Shown piece after piece: positions 47,263-55,525 of a stretch of 64,000 nucleotides of DNA (position 1 is its first letter; each line of letters starts with the position of its first letter). A model generated the notes under the pieces. That model saw only the letters and a program-made list of their open reading frames with translations. It did no database searches and was not told the DNA's origin. The stretch is from PALSA-911 sp963839645 (lineage in GTDB: Bacteria; Pseudomonadota; Alphaproteobacteria; Acetobacterales; Acetobacteraceae). The position numbers and the translations under genes are program-made. The DNA lies in contig CAWIVZ010000003.1 of assembly GCA_963839645.1 (NCBI GenBank), forward strand, positions 536,987-600,986, written 5' to 3'.

Positions 47263-47368
47263 CTATTTTTACCCCCTGAAGGCAGCAATTGCTTGTGATC
47301 GCCCCTTCATCCTAATCTTGCCAGCAAGAACCTTCCAACCCGCCAATCCAACCGATTTGGGGAAAATC

Positions 47369-47884
47369 ATGGCCCATACGATCGAGAGCTTCTCCGCTGC
47401 GTGCCACCAGATCCTGTCCGCCGAGCCCGGCCCTGTCGGCCGGAAGAAGGTCTGCGCCCTGCTGCAGGACGTGCTGAAGGACAAGGCCTTCGTCGCCAGG
47501 CACCTGCGCGACGACACCCCCGAGCGCGAGATCCTGTATGAGGATCCCGACCTCGGCTTCACCATCCTCGCCCATGTGCACCAGGGCGCGAAGGGCAGCG
47601 CGCCGCACGACCATGGCCCCACCTGGGCGATCTATGGCCAGGCTTCGGGGGAAACCATCATGACCGACTGGGACTGCATCGAGCGCCCGTCCGAGGGCAA
47701 GCCGGGCAAGGTGAAGTTCAACCGCAACTATTCGCTGAAGCCCGGGGACGCGCATCTGTACAATGAGGGCGTGCTGCACTCGCCGCGCCGCGACGCCGCC
47801 ACGCGGCTGATCCGGATCGAGGGCGTGAACGTGACGAAGATCCGCCGCTTCCCCTATGAGGCGGTCGAGACCGCCGCGGCCTGA
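47369..47884 (+). CDS. Cupin-fold protein (cysteine dioxygenase-like)
   Basis: A 171-residue single-domain cupin. The first motif is SAPHDHGPTWAIYGQASGE with the His metal ligands, and the second NEGVLHSPRRDA. This pattern is close to cysteine dioxygenase-like and related thiol dioxygenases, but a conserved substrate-binding set was not verified. ATG 47369 follows GGGGAAAA. Its stop directly abuts that of birA on the opposite strand. Confidence 0.7.
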   Translation: MAHTIESFSAACHQILSAEPGPVGRKKVCALLQDVLKDKAFVARHLRDDTPEREILYEDPDLGFTILAHVHQGAKGSAPHDHGPTWAIYGQASGETIMTDWDCIERPSEGKPGKVKFNRNYSLKPGDAHLYNEGVLHSPRRDAATRLIRIEGVNVTKIRRFPYEAVETAAA

Positions 47885-48667
47885 TCAGCCCGGCCCGAAG
47901 GCGACCTCTCCGGCGGTGATCCGGCGCGTGCCCTGCGGCGTTTCCAGCAGCAGGGCACCGTCGTGGTCGATGCCGCGGAAATGCCCGCTCAGCGGTTCGG
48001 TGCCGATCCGCACCGTGAGGATTTCGCCCAGGCGGGCCGCGCGCGCCATCCAGGCTTCGCGCACCGCGGCGAAGCCGCTGTCCCGCCAGATCTCCAGCCA
48101 GGCGCCGAGCCGCGCCAGCAGTTTTTCCAGCACATCCCGCGAGGCGACGCCGGCGGCGCCGAGGGCGGCGAGCGAGGCGGCGGGGTAGGCCGGATTGTCC
48201 GGCGCGCCGGTCACGTTGATGCCGATGCCGGCGACCACCCAGGCGATGTCCATGCCGTTGAACTGGCCCTCCAGCAGAATTCCGGAAATCTTCCCCCCAT
48301 CCACCAGCACGTCGTTCGGCCATTTGAGCCGGGCAGGGGGGCCGCCGGGCAAAAAAGCCTCCACCGTCTCCGCCACCGCCAGCGCGGCCACGAAGCCGAG
48401 TTCGGCCGTGCGCGCCGGCGGCACCTGCGGGCGCAGCACCACGGACATGTACATGTTGCCGGGCGGGCTCTGCCATTGCCGGGCGTAGCGTCCGCGCCCG
48501 GCGGTCTGCTCGCGCGCCCACACAACGCTGCCATGCGGCGCGCCTTCGGCGGCCAGGGCCTTCGCATCGTCGCTGGTTGAGTCCACGATGTCGCGCACAT
48601 GAACCACGAAAGGCGCCACCGAGGGCGCTGACGGCAAGGAAGACGGAAACGATGCATTCAGGACCAT
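47885..48667 (-). CDS. birA: Biotin--[acetyl-CoA-carboxylase] ligase
   Basis: A 260-residue class I biotin protein ligase without an N-terminal repressor domain. The biotin/ATP loop is AGRGRYARQWQSPPGN, with KWPNDVLVDGGKISGIL and GIGINV following. It attaches biotin to the carrier protein of acyl-CoA carboxylases. Its ATG (48667) lies inside the first codons of the divergent biotin carboxylase gene (starts 48652), so the two 5' ends overlap by 16 bp. Confidence 0.9.
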   Translation of the reverse strand: MVLNASFPSSLPSAPSVAPFVVHVRDIVDSTSDDAKALAAEGAPHGSVVWAREQTAGRGRYARQWQSPPGNMYMSVVLRPQVPPARTAELGFVAALAVAETVEAFLPGGPPARLKWPNDVLVDGGKISGILLEGQFNGMDIAWVVAGIGINVTGAPDNPAYPAASLAALGAAGVASRDVLEKLLARLGAWLEIWRDSGFAAVREAWMARAARLGEILTVRIGTEPLSGHFRGIDHDGALLLETPQGTRRITAGEVAFGPG

Positions 48668-50040
48668 CCGTGCAGTCTACAGCGCAAACCGCGCCGTTCC
48701 GAAAGGTGATGATCGCCAACCGGGGCGCCGTCGCGGCGCGGGTTATCCGGGCGCTGCGCGCGCTGGGCATTCAATCCGTCGCCATCTATTCCGAAGCCGA
48801 CGCCGCCGCGCCGTATCTGGCCGAGGCGGACGAGGCCCATTGCGTCGGCCCGGCGCCCGCCCGCGACAGCTATCTGAACCAGGACCAACTGCTCGCCGTG
48901 GCGCGATCCGCCGGCGTGGACGCCATTCACCCCGGCTACGGCTTTCTGTCGGAAAACCCCGATTTCGCCCGGCGCGTGGCGAAGACAGGGATCGCCTTCA
49001 TCGGCCCCTCGGCCCGCCTGATCGAGGAAATGGGTGAAAAGACCCGCGCGCGGGAAATCATGGCCGCCCAGGGTCTTCCGATCGCCGCCGGCAGCGGCTT
49101 GCTGGAGGCGGATGCCGAATGGGTCGTGGCGGCGGCGCGGACCATCGGCTATCCGATCATGATCAAGCCCGCCGGCGGGGGCGGCGGCATCGGCATGATG
49201 GTGGCGCGTGACGAGACCACCCTGATCGCCAGCGTGGATCGCGCCCGCGCTCTGGCCCAGCGCAGCTTCTCCAGCGCCGGCGTCTATCTGGAGAAATACA
49301 TCGAGAACCCGCGCCACGTGGAACTGCAGATGCTCGCCGACCACCACGGCAATGTGCGGCATCTGTTCGAGCGCGACTGCTCCATCCAGCGCCGGCACCA
49401 GAAGGTGATCGAGGAATCGCCCGCCCCGAACGTGCCGCGCGAGGCGATCGAGGCGATCGGCCAGCGTGCCGTGGAGGTGCTGACCCGCATCGGCTACGAC
49501 AACATCGGCACGGTGGAGATGCTGCTGGGCCAGGACGGGCAATTCAGTTTCCTGGAGATGAACACCCGTTTGCAGGTCGAACACGCCGTTACCGAAATGG
49601 TCACCGGCATCGACCTTGTGCAGGCGCAGATCCGTGCCGCCGCCGGGCAGCGGCTGAACACCATCCTGCCTGAAACCATAGGGGTGGAGGGGCATGCCAT
49701 CGAGGTCCGCGTCTATGCCGAGGACCCCAGGCGCTTCCTGCCCTCACCCGGCCCGCTGAACAAATTCCGCCTGCCCGGGAACACCGCTTCCTGCCGCGTC
49801 GATACCGGCTACGCCGAGGGCATGACCATCACGCCGCATTACGACCCGATGCTGGCCAAGATCATCTTCCGCGGCACGAACCGCAACGACGCCATCGCCG
49901 GGTTGCTGGACGTGCTCGGGCGGACCGTGATCGAGGGGGTGAAGACCAACATCCCGTTCCTGCTGGCCTGCCTGGACGACGACCGTTTCCGCGCCGGCGC
50001 CGTGCATACCGGGCTGAGCGGCGATATTCGCGTGGCCTGA
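48652..50040 (+). CDS. Biotin carboxylase subunit (acetyl/propionyl-CoA carboxylase type)
   Basis: A 462-residue ATP-grasp biotin carboxylase. It has KVMIANRGAVAARVIRAL, HPGYGFLSENPDFA, the ATP loop KPAGGGGGIGM, the FERDCSIQRRHQKVIEE block and FLEMNTRLQVEHAVTE with catalytic residues. It carboxylates biotin on a carrier protein. No carrier or carboxyltransferase genes are nearby, so the partner is unknown. ATG 48652 is the first; an ATG at 48709 starts nearer the conserved core. Residue pattern after NRG (AVAARV for EIAARV) is slightly off consensus. Confidence 0.87.
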   Translation: MHSGPSVQSTAQTAPFRKVMIANRGAVAARVIRALRALGIQSVAIYSEADAAAPYLAEADEAHCVGPAPARDSYLNQDQLLAVARSAGVDAIHPGYGFLSENPDFARRVAKTGIAFIGPSARLIEEMGEKTRAREIMAAQGLPIAAGSGLLEADAEWVVAAARTIGYPIMIKPAGGGGGIGMMVARDETTLIASVDRARALAQRSFSSAGVYLEKYIENPRHVELQMLADHHGNVRHLFERDCSIQRRHQKVIEESPAPNVPREAIEAIGQRAVEVLTRIGYDNIGTVEMLLGQDGQFSFLEMNTRLQVEHAVTEMVTGIDLVQAQIRAAAGQRLNTILPETIGVEGHAIEVRVYAEDPRRFLPSPGPLNKFRLPGNTASCRVDTGYAEGMTITPHYDPMLAKIIFRGTNRNDAIAGLLDVLGRTVIEGVKTNIPFLLACLDDDRFRAGAVHTGLSGDIRVA

Positions 50041-50104
50041 TCCCGCCGCGGGACATCGCCGCTTGCGCTGACGCCCCATCTTCTGTCACATCCGCCGATC
50101 CGAC

Positions 50105-50178
50105 GCGCCTGTAGCTCAATTGGTTAGAGCTGGCGGCTCATAACCGCTCGGTTGCAGGTTCGAGTCCTGCCGGGCGCA
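50105..50178 (+). tRNA. tRNA-Met (anticodon CAT)
   Basis: A full cloverleaf: acceptor GCGCCTG/CGGGCGC, D-arm GCTC/GAGC, anticodon stem GGCGG with loop CTCATAA, and T-arm GCAGG-TTCGAGT-CCTGC. CAT with a paired first acceptor base points to elongator Met rather than initiator; a lysidine-modified Ile tRNA cannot be excluded. CCA is not encoded. Confidence 0.9.
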
Positions 50179-50187
50179 TCGGATCCC

Positions 50188-50209
50188 GGCTGGGGGTGTC
50201 CCCCCAGCC
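50188..50209. terminator. Bidirectional terminator hairpin
   Basis: GGCTGGGGG/CCCCCAGCC with a TGTC loop lies between the tRNA-Met gene and the convergent thiolase gene. No U tract is present. Confidence 0.55.
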
Positions 50210-50221
50210 AGCACCCGACGG

Positions 50222-51404
50222 TCAGATACGCTCGAAGATCGCGGCGATGCCCTGGCCGCCGCCGATGCACATGGTCACCAGCGCGTAGCGCCCGCCGATG
50301 CGCTCCAGCTCGTACAGCGCCTTGATGGTGATGATCGCGCCGGTCGCGCCGACCGGATGGCCGAGCGAGATGCCGGAGCCGTTCGGGTTCACCTTCTCCG
50401 GGTCGAATTCCAGCGCGCGCGATACCGCGCAGGCCTGGGCGGCGAAGGCCTCGTTGGCCTCGATCACGTCCATGTCGCGCACCGTCAGGCCGGCCCGCTC
50501 CATGGCCATTTGCGTCGCGATCACCGGGCCGATGCCCATCACCCTCGGGTCCACGCCGGCAAAGCCGTAGCTGACCAGGCGGCCGAGCGGCCTGGCGCCG
50601 CGCTTTTCCGCCACCGCCCGCTCCATCAGCACCACCGCGGCCGCGCCGTCGTTGATGCCGGAGGCGTTGCCGGGGGTCACCGTGCCGTCCTTCTGGAACA
50701 CCGGCTTCAGCTTGGAGAAATCCGCCAGGGCGGCGTCGTGGCGCACATGCTCGTCGGTGTCGAACACCGTCTCGCCCTTGCGGGTTTTCAGCGTTACCGG
50801 CAGCACCTGGTCCTTGAAGCGGCCTTCCTTGATCGCGCGCGAGGCGCGCTGGTGGGAGGTCAGGCGCCAGGGCGTCCTGGTCGTCGCGCGTTACCTGGTG
50901 CTCGGCGGCCACGTTCTCCGCGGTCACGCCCATGTGGATGTTGTGGAACGGGTCGTGCAGGGCGGCGACCATCATGTCGATCACCTGCGCGTCGCCCATG
51001 CGCGCGCCCCAGCGCATGCCGGGGTTGGTGTAGGGCGCGCGGCTCATGCTTTCCGCGCCGCCGCCGACCGCGATTTCCGCGTCGCCGAGCAGGATCGCCT
51101 GGGAGGCGGTGAGGATGGCCTGCAGGCCCGATCCGCACAGCCGGTTCAGCGTCAGCGCCGGCACGTGCTGGCCGATGCCGGCGTTCATCGCCGCCACGCG
51201 GGAGAGGTACATGTCCTTCGGCTCGGTGTGGATCACGTTGCCGAACACCACATGGCCGACCTCGTCGCCGCTGACGCCCGCGCGCTTCAGCGCCTCGCGG
51301 GTGACCTGGGCACCGAGTTCGGTGGGCGGCACGTCTTTCAGGCTGCCGCCGAAATCCCCGATGGCAGTGCGCGCGCCGCTGACGACGACCACTTCACGTT
51401 GCAT
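50222..51404 (-). CDS. Acetyl-CoA acetyltransferase (thiolase), one frame break
   Basis: A 393-residue thiolase II type enzyme. The nucleophilic Cys is in LNRLCGSGLQA, the second His in SLGHPVGATGA, and the late Cys in CIGGGQGIAA. It condenses or cleaves acetyl-CoA and acyl-CoA, for PHB synthesis or beta-oxidation. The frame is lost near 50865 (GGCGCCTGACC with one extra C) and resumes with RASRAIKEGRFKDQ. ATG 51404 follows GGAGAACAAC. It is divergent from the hydrolase gene at 51779. Confidence 0.9.
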
Positions 51405-51494
51405 GTTGTTCTCCTGGACCCATGGTTGAGCGCCGATCCTAGCGCATTCCCACCCAAGGGGTCGACGCCCGCCGGGATTGTCGGCAGGGCAGTC

Positions 51495-51726
51495 GGGTGA
51501 AGGGAAAGAAGGCCAGGGGCGCTGCCCCCATGCTTCCCATTTGGGACCCCGCTAAGGGCAAGCCCTTAGAACCCGCTACTGGTTTGGGAGTGCAAGGAGG
51601 GCCTACTCGGACCTCGCTAGGTCTCGGTTGGCCCTCCTTGCACTCCCAAACAATGGATGGATTCCAAAGGCGAGCCTTTGGCGGGGGTCCAGGGGGCAGA
51701 GCCCCCTGGTCTTGCTTCCTTCACCC
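51495..51726. repeat. 232-bp imperfect inverted-repeat element with nested palindromes
   Basis: Two arms of about 105 bp face each other around a 26-bp loop. The inner ends GTTTGGGAGTGCAAGGAGGG and its complement are perfect, and the outer ends GGGTGAAGG/CCTTCACCC also match. Between them the arms diverge but keep the same sub-palindromes (GGGGGC-type and CTAAGGGC/GCCCTTAG or CCAAAGGC/GCCTTTGG). It fills most of the divergent gap between thiolase and hydrolase. No transposase. It may be a MITE or paired REP-like unit. Confidence 0.75.
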
Positions 51727-51778
51727 GATTGCCCTGGGATTGCCGGATAATGCCGCCGGCCGAGGGGGGACACAGCCG

Positions 51779-52667
51779 ATGCACCGCACGATCCGCACCG
51801 ACACGCTGGAAATCGCCTACGAGCAGTCCGGGCCGGAGGATGGAACCCCGGTCATCCTGCTGCACGGCTTCCCCGACGATGTGCGCACCTGGGACGGCGT
51901 GGCGCCGCCGCTCGCCGCCGCCGGGTTTCGCGTCATCGTGCCGTGGCTGCGCGGCTATGGCCCGACGCGGTTTCTCGACCGGCTGACGCCGCGTTCCGGC
52001 CAGCAGGCGGCGCTGGGGGCCGATCTGCTGGAGATGATGGACGCGCTCGGCATCGAGACGGCGCTGCTCGCCGGCTATGACTGGGGCGGGCGGGCGGCCT
52101 GCATCGTCTCCGCGCTGTGGCCGGAACGGGTGATCGGGCTGGTGACGCATCAACGGCTACAACATCCAGAACATCCCGGCCTCCGGCGCGCCGGCCGACG
52201 CCGAGCAGGAACGGCGGCACTGGTACCAGTGGTATTTCCACACGGAACGCGGCCGCAACGGCCTGACCGCCAACCGCGACGGCATCTGCCGGCTGCTGTG
52301 GCAGCTCTGGTCGCCGAACTGGCAGTTCGATGACGCGACCTATGCCCGCACCTCGGAAAGCTTCCACAACCCCGATTTCGTGGACGTGGTGATCCAGTCC
52401 TACCGGCATCGCCACCGCGCCGCGCCCGGCGATCCGGCGCTGGAGGCGATCGAGGTGCTGCTGGAGGTGCAGCCGCCGATCACGGTGCCCACGATCGTGC
52501 TGCACGGCCTGGACGACGGGGTTGGCCCGCCGAGCCTGGAGGACCGCGACGCGCATCATTTCACCGGCAGGTATTCGCGCGAGCTGGTGCCGATCGCCGG
52601 GCATTTCCTGCCGCGCGAGACACCGGAGAAGGTGGTGGAGGCGATACGGAGGCTGGCGCGGGGCTGA
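51779..52667 (+). CDS. Alpha/beta hydrolase (epoxide hydrolase/haloalkane dehalogenase-like), one frame break
   Basis: About 295 residues. The oxyanion motif is LLHGFPDDVRTW, the elbow AGYDWGGRAA has a catalytic Asp, as in epoxide hydrolases and dehalogenases, and the C-terminal base is in IAGHFLPRETPE. The frame changes near 52147 (ACGCATCAACGG for ACGATCAACGG) and resumes NGYNIQNIPAS. ATG 51779 follows GGGGGGA. The family releases alcohols from epoxides or haloalkanes; the substrate is unknown. Confidence 0.82.
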
Positions 52668-53006
52668 CGGACACCGTCGTTCACCAGCTTCCTATCTTGC
52701 CCCGGGACCCAGAATGCTCGCCCTTCGTCTGTATAGTATTGAAAGAAACCATTTAGGCGTGCCGATCTGGATCGCTCTGCACGAAGGCCTGTTCGCCGCG
52801 GAGGAGCGGAGAATTTTATCACCAACAACTATATCGAAGCCGCGCAGGCCCATCTCGGCCGGGATGATATCCGATTGGCTGGTCCGTTAGCGTGCCGCTT
52901 GCATGCGCGATGCGAGAGCGGCGGCGCGACTTGCATAGCGGAATGCATCTACGCCTATGCTGCTTTTTTGGTTGCAGTCAATATAAATAACTGTTATCCT
53001 AACAAG
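52668..53006. other. Intergenic stretch with a possible gene remnant
   Basis: A short frame from ATG 52713 reads MLALRLYSIERNHLGVPIWI followed by ALHEGLFAAEE, then loses sense; a different frame reads FITNNYIEAAQAHLGRDDIR. The first part resembles the start of NMT1/TauA-type solute-binding proteins, so this may be a deleted gene fragment. The last 100 bp are AT-rich and probably hold the promoter of the next gene. Confidence 0.3.
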
Positions 53007-53705
53007 ATGGACCCTTTGCAGAACTCTCCAGCCGATCCGCAACCCGACCTGGCGCACCTGCTGCCCCGGGAGGCATTTCATGAAATCATTCTGATCCTGC
53101 GCGCGGCGTTGCCGCCGCCGGTTTCGGATGACCCGGCGGATGAGGTTCGGCGGGACCGGGCGGCGATGGCGGCGGTGGCGGCGTTGCAGCCGGCGAATGG
53201 TGCCGAGGGGCGGCTGGCGGCGCAGTTCGTGGCGGCGGATGCGTGGGCGATGGATTGCCTGCTTCTGGCGGGGGAGCGCAAGCGCGAGTTCGAGGTGGCG
53301 CGGAAATGCCGGGCGCAGGCGATGAGCCTGATGCGGGAGGGCAAGAGCGCGCTGCGGGTGCTGCTGCGGATGCAGGCGGCGCGGCGGGCGGTCGAGGGGG
53401 ATGAGGAAGCGGCGGGGCGGGCCGCGTGGGCCGAGCATGCGGCGGTGGCGATGATGGCGGAGGCGCTGGCGGTTGCTCCGGCCGTGCCGGATGCGGGGCG
53501 TGTCGGCGAGGCGCCATCCTCGGATTTGCGGGCTCGGGCGTCGCAAGGCGTGGATGGCCGGCACAAGGCCGGCCATGGCGGGGGATGGTCGGAGCCTGTG
53601 GCGGCTTGTGGTGAGAACGTCTCGTGGGGCGGGATGAATCCCGATGGCGTGCGACGTGAGACGGAGCCGAGACCCTGGCTGCCTTCCGTGCCGGCAGGGT
53701 CGTGA
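53007..53705 (+). CDS. Unknown alanine-rich helical protein
   Basis: A 232-residue protein, mostly helical to residue about 160 (REAFHEIILILRAALPPP, then AAQFVAADAWAMDCLLLAG and KSALRVLLRMQAARRAVEG), followed by a disordered Gly/Arg-rich tail. It has no membrane segment. ATG 53007 lies after an AT-rich stretch. Similar Ala/Arg-rich helical proteins occur in Acetobacteraceae as conserved hypotheticals, but I cannot name a family or role. The last 70 residues may not be real protein. Confidence 0.55.
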   Translation: MDPLQNSPADPQPDLAHLLPREAFHEIILILRAALPPPVSDDPADEVRRDRAAMAAVAALQPANGAEGRLAAQFVAADAWAMDCLLLAGERKREFEVARKCRAQAMSLMREGKSALRVLLRMQAARRAVEGDEEAAGRAAWAEHAAVAMMAEALAVAPAVPDAGRVGEAPSSDLRARASQGVDGRHKAGHGGGWSEPVAACGENVSWGGMNPDGVRRETEPRPWLPSVPAGS

Positions 53706-53774
53706 CGCGCCATGTTTGGGACGTGGTTGGCGCGGCTTGCCGGGCGGCTCAGCGGGTGATCCGGGGGCTCGCGG

Positions 53775-54962
53775 TCATAAACAGGCGATCGCGCTGTTTG
53801 CGGCCGGAGCGGAGATTGGTACGGCCTGGCCCTGGTACCATACCCCGGCCGGCTGCAAATCGGCGTCCAGCACGACGAGATCCGCCGCAAAGCCCGGGCC
53901 GATATGGCCGATGCGGTGGCCAAGGCCGATGACGGCGGCCGGTGTCGAGGTTGCCATCCGCAAGGCGTCCGCCAAGCCGCAGGGCAGCAGCCGCACCGCG
54001 TTGCGCACCGCCTGCGCCATCGTCAGGTGAGCGCCGGCCAGGGTGCCGGCGTCGTCGGTCAATCGGCTGTCGCGCAGCCGGATCCGTCTGCCGTCGAAGC
54101 TAAACTCCGCGATGTCCGCACCGACGGTTGGCATTGCATCGGAAACCAGGAACAGCCGCTCCGGCCCCATCGCCGTCAGGGCCAGTCGCGCCGCGGCGGG
54201 GTGCACATGCAGGCCGTCCAGAATGATGCCCGCGTGGGCACGCTTGTCCGTCAGCGCCGCGCCGACGGCACCGGGCTCGCGCACGGTGAGCTGGGACATC
54301 GCGTTGAACAGATGGGTGAACCCCGTCAGCCCTGCATCCAGGGCGTCCGTGGCTTCTGCGAAACTGGCCGCCGTGTGCCCGGCGAACACGATCCGTCCGG
54401 ACGCGGCCAACCGGGCGACGGCTCCCGCCGGCGCCCGTTCCGGCGCCAGGGTGATCAGCAGCGGGGCGGGAAAATCGGCGCAGAGCGACTCCAGATCGGC
54501 GTCGGACAGCGCCGTCATCGCCGCCGCCGGATGGATGCCGCGGCGCTCCGGTGCCAGGAACGGTCCCTCCAGATGCAGCCCCGCGATCCCCCCGCAGCCC
54601 GAGCGGATCGCCGCCGCGGCCACCGTCATGGCCGCGCGCAACTGATCGCGCGAGCCGCTGATGAGGGTCGGCAGGATGGAGGTGGTGCCCGACAGAAGGT
54701 GCGCCGTGGCGATCCGCGCCAGTCCGGCGGCGTCGATCGCGTCGTTGAACAGCACTCCGCCGCCGCCGTTCACCTGCAGATCGACAAAGCCGGGCGACAG
54801 CACCGCATGCTCGGGCAGCCGAAGCACCGCCAGGCCGGGCGGCGCATGCTCGCGGATCTCCGTGATCGCCTTGCCCGCGATGGTCACGAACCGATCGGTG
54901 AGCATCGCCGTTCCGGTGAACACGCGGCTGGCGAAGATGGCGTGCTCGGCCGGGCGGGTCAC
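53775..54962 (-). CDS. nagA: N-acetylglucosamine-6-phosphate deacetylase
   Basis: A 395-residue amidohydrolase. Metal and catalytic residues appear in GFVDLQVNGGGG, GLHLEGPFLAPERRG, VFAGHTAASFAEA, FTHLFNAMSQ and FLVSDAMPTVG (catalytic Asp). The C-terminal GHIGPGFAADLVVLD is typical of nagA. It deacetylates GlcNAc-6-P to GlcN-6-P in amino sugar and cell-wall recycling. A GTG start at 54962 is used. No nagB is adjacent. Confidence 0.9.
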   Translation of the reverse strand: MTRPAEHAIFASRVFTGTAMLTDRFVTIAGKAITEIREHAPPGLAVLRLPEHAVLSPGFVDLQVNGGGGVLFNDAIDAAGLARIATAHLLSGTTSILPTLISGSRDQLRAAMTVAAAAIRSGCGGIAGLHLEGPFLAPERRGIHPAAAMTALSDADLESLCADFPAPLLITLAPERAPAGAVARLAASGRIVFAGHTAASFAEATDALDAGLTGFTHLFNAMSQLTVREPGAVGAALTDKRAHAGIILDGLHVHPAAARLALTAMGPERLFLVSDAMPTVGADIAEFSFDGRRIRLRDSRLTDDAGTLAGAHLTMAQAVRNAVRLLPCGLADALRMATSTPAAVIGLGHRIGHIGPGFAADLVVLDADLQPAGVWYQGQAVPISAPAANSAIACL

Positions 54963-55213
54963 AGGCCATGCCCCGGCTGGCTGGCGGAAACGCGGGCGTT
55001 GGCGGTTCTCTCCATTATCTGGCCATTATCTGGGCAATGAATCGGTGGCGCATGAAAAATCCAGCCTTGTTGTGCGAATCCGAAGACACCGGATAAAAAT
55101 GCCGATACGACGCGGCGATTCGCGATGCACGGCGCATCTTCTGCTGTGGTGCAGCATGAATGGTCCCACCGTCGTCCGGCCGCGTCATCCACTCCAACAA
55201 ACGAGGACCCGAC

Positions 55214-55483
55214 ATGTCAAAGGCCTTTATCGCCAAGGTCATCCAGGAATCCGCCGAGCTGACCGGCGCCGGCGCCAACCGCGCCGCGACCGACCTGATG
55301 GCGGCGATCGTGAAGGAACTGAAGAAGACCGGCAAATTCACCCTGCCGAGCTTCGGCACGTTCAGCGTGCGCAAAACCAAGGCCCGCAAGGGCCTGAACC
55401 CGCGCACCGGCGAAGCCATCAAGGTGAAGGCCGGCAAGACCGTGCGCTTCAAGGCCTCGCCGACCCTGAAAAAGGCGGTCTGA
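55214..55483 (+). CDS. hupB: DNA-binding protein HU
   Basis: An 89-residue HU-family protein: SKAFIAKVIQESAELTGAGA at the dimer helices, FTLPSFGTFSVRKTKARKG and the DNA arm GLNPRTGEAIKVKAGKTVRF with the intercalating-type Pro region. It compacts DNA as a dimer. ATG 55214 follows GAGGACCC. Alternative: IHF subunit, but arm length and Lys-rich tail suggest HU. Confidence 0.92.
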   Translation: MSKAFIAKVIQESAELTGAGANRAATDLMAAIVKELKKTGKFTLPSFGTFSVRKTKARKGLNPRTGEAIKVKAGKTVRFKASPTLKKAV

Positions 55484-55491
55484 CCGAAAAT

Positions 55492-55518
55492 CGTCCAGGG
55501 GGAAATTCCCCCTGGACG
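55492..55518. terminator. Bidirectional terminator hairpin
   Basis: CGTCCAGGGGG/CCCCCTGGACG with an AAATT loop lies between convergent hupB (ends 55483) and topoisomerase parE (ends 55526). Confidence 0.7.
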
Positions 55519-55525
55519 GACTGCC

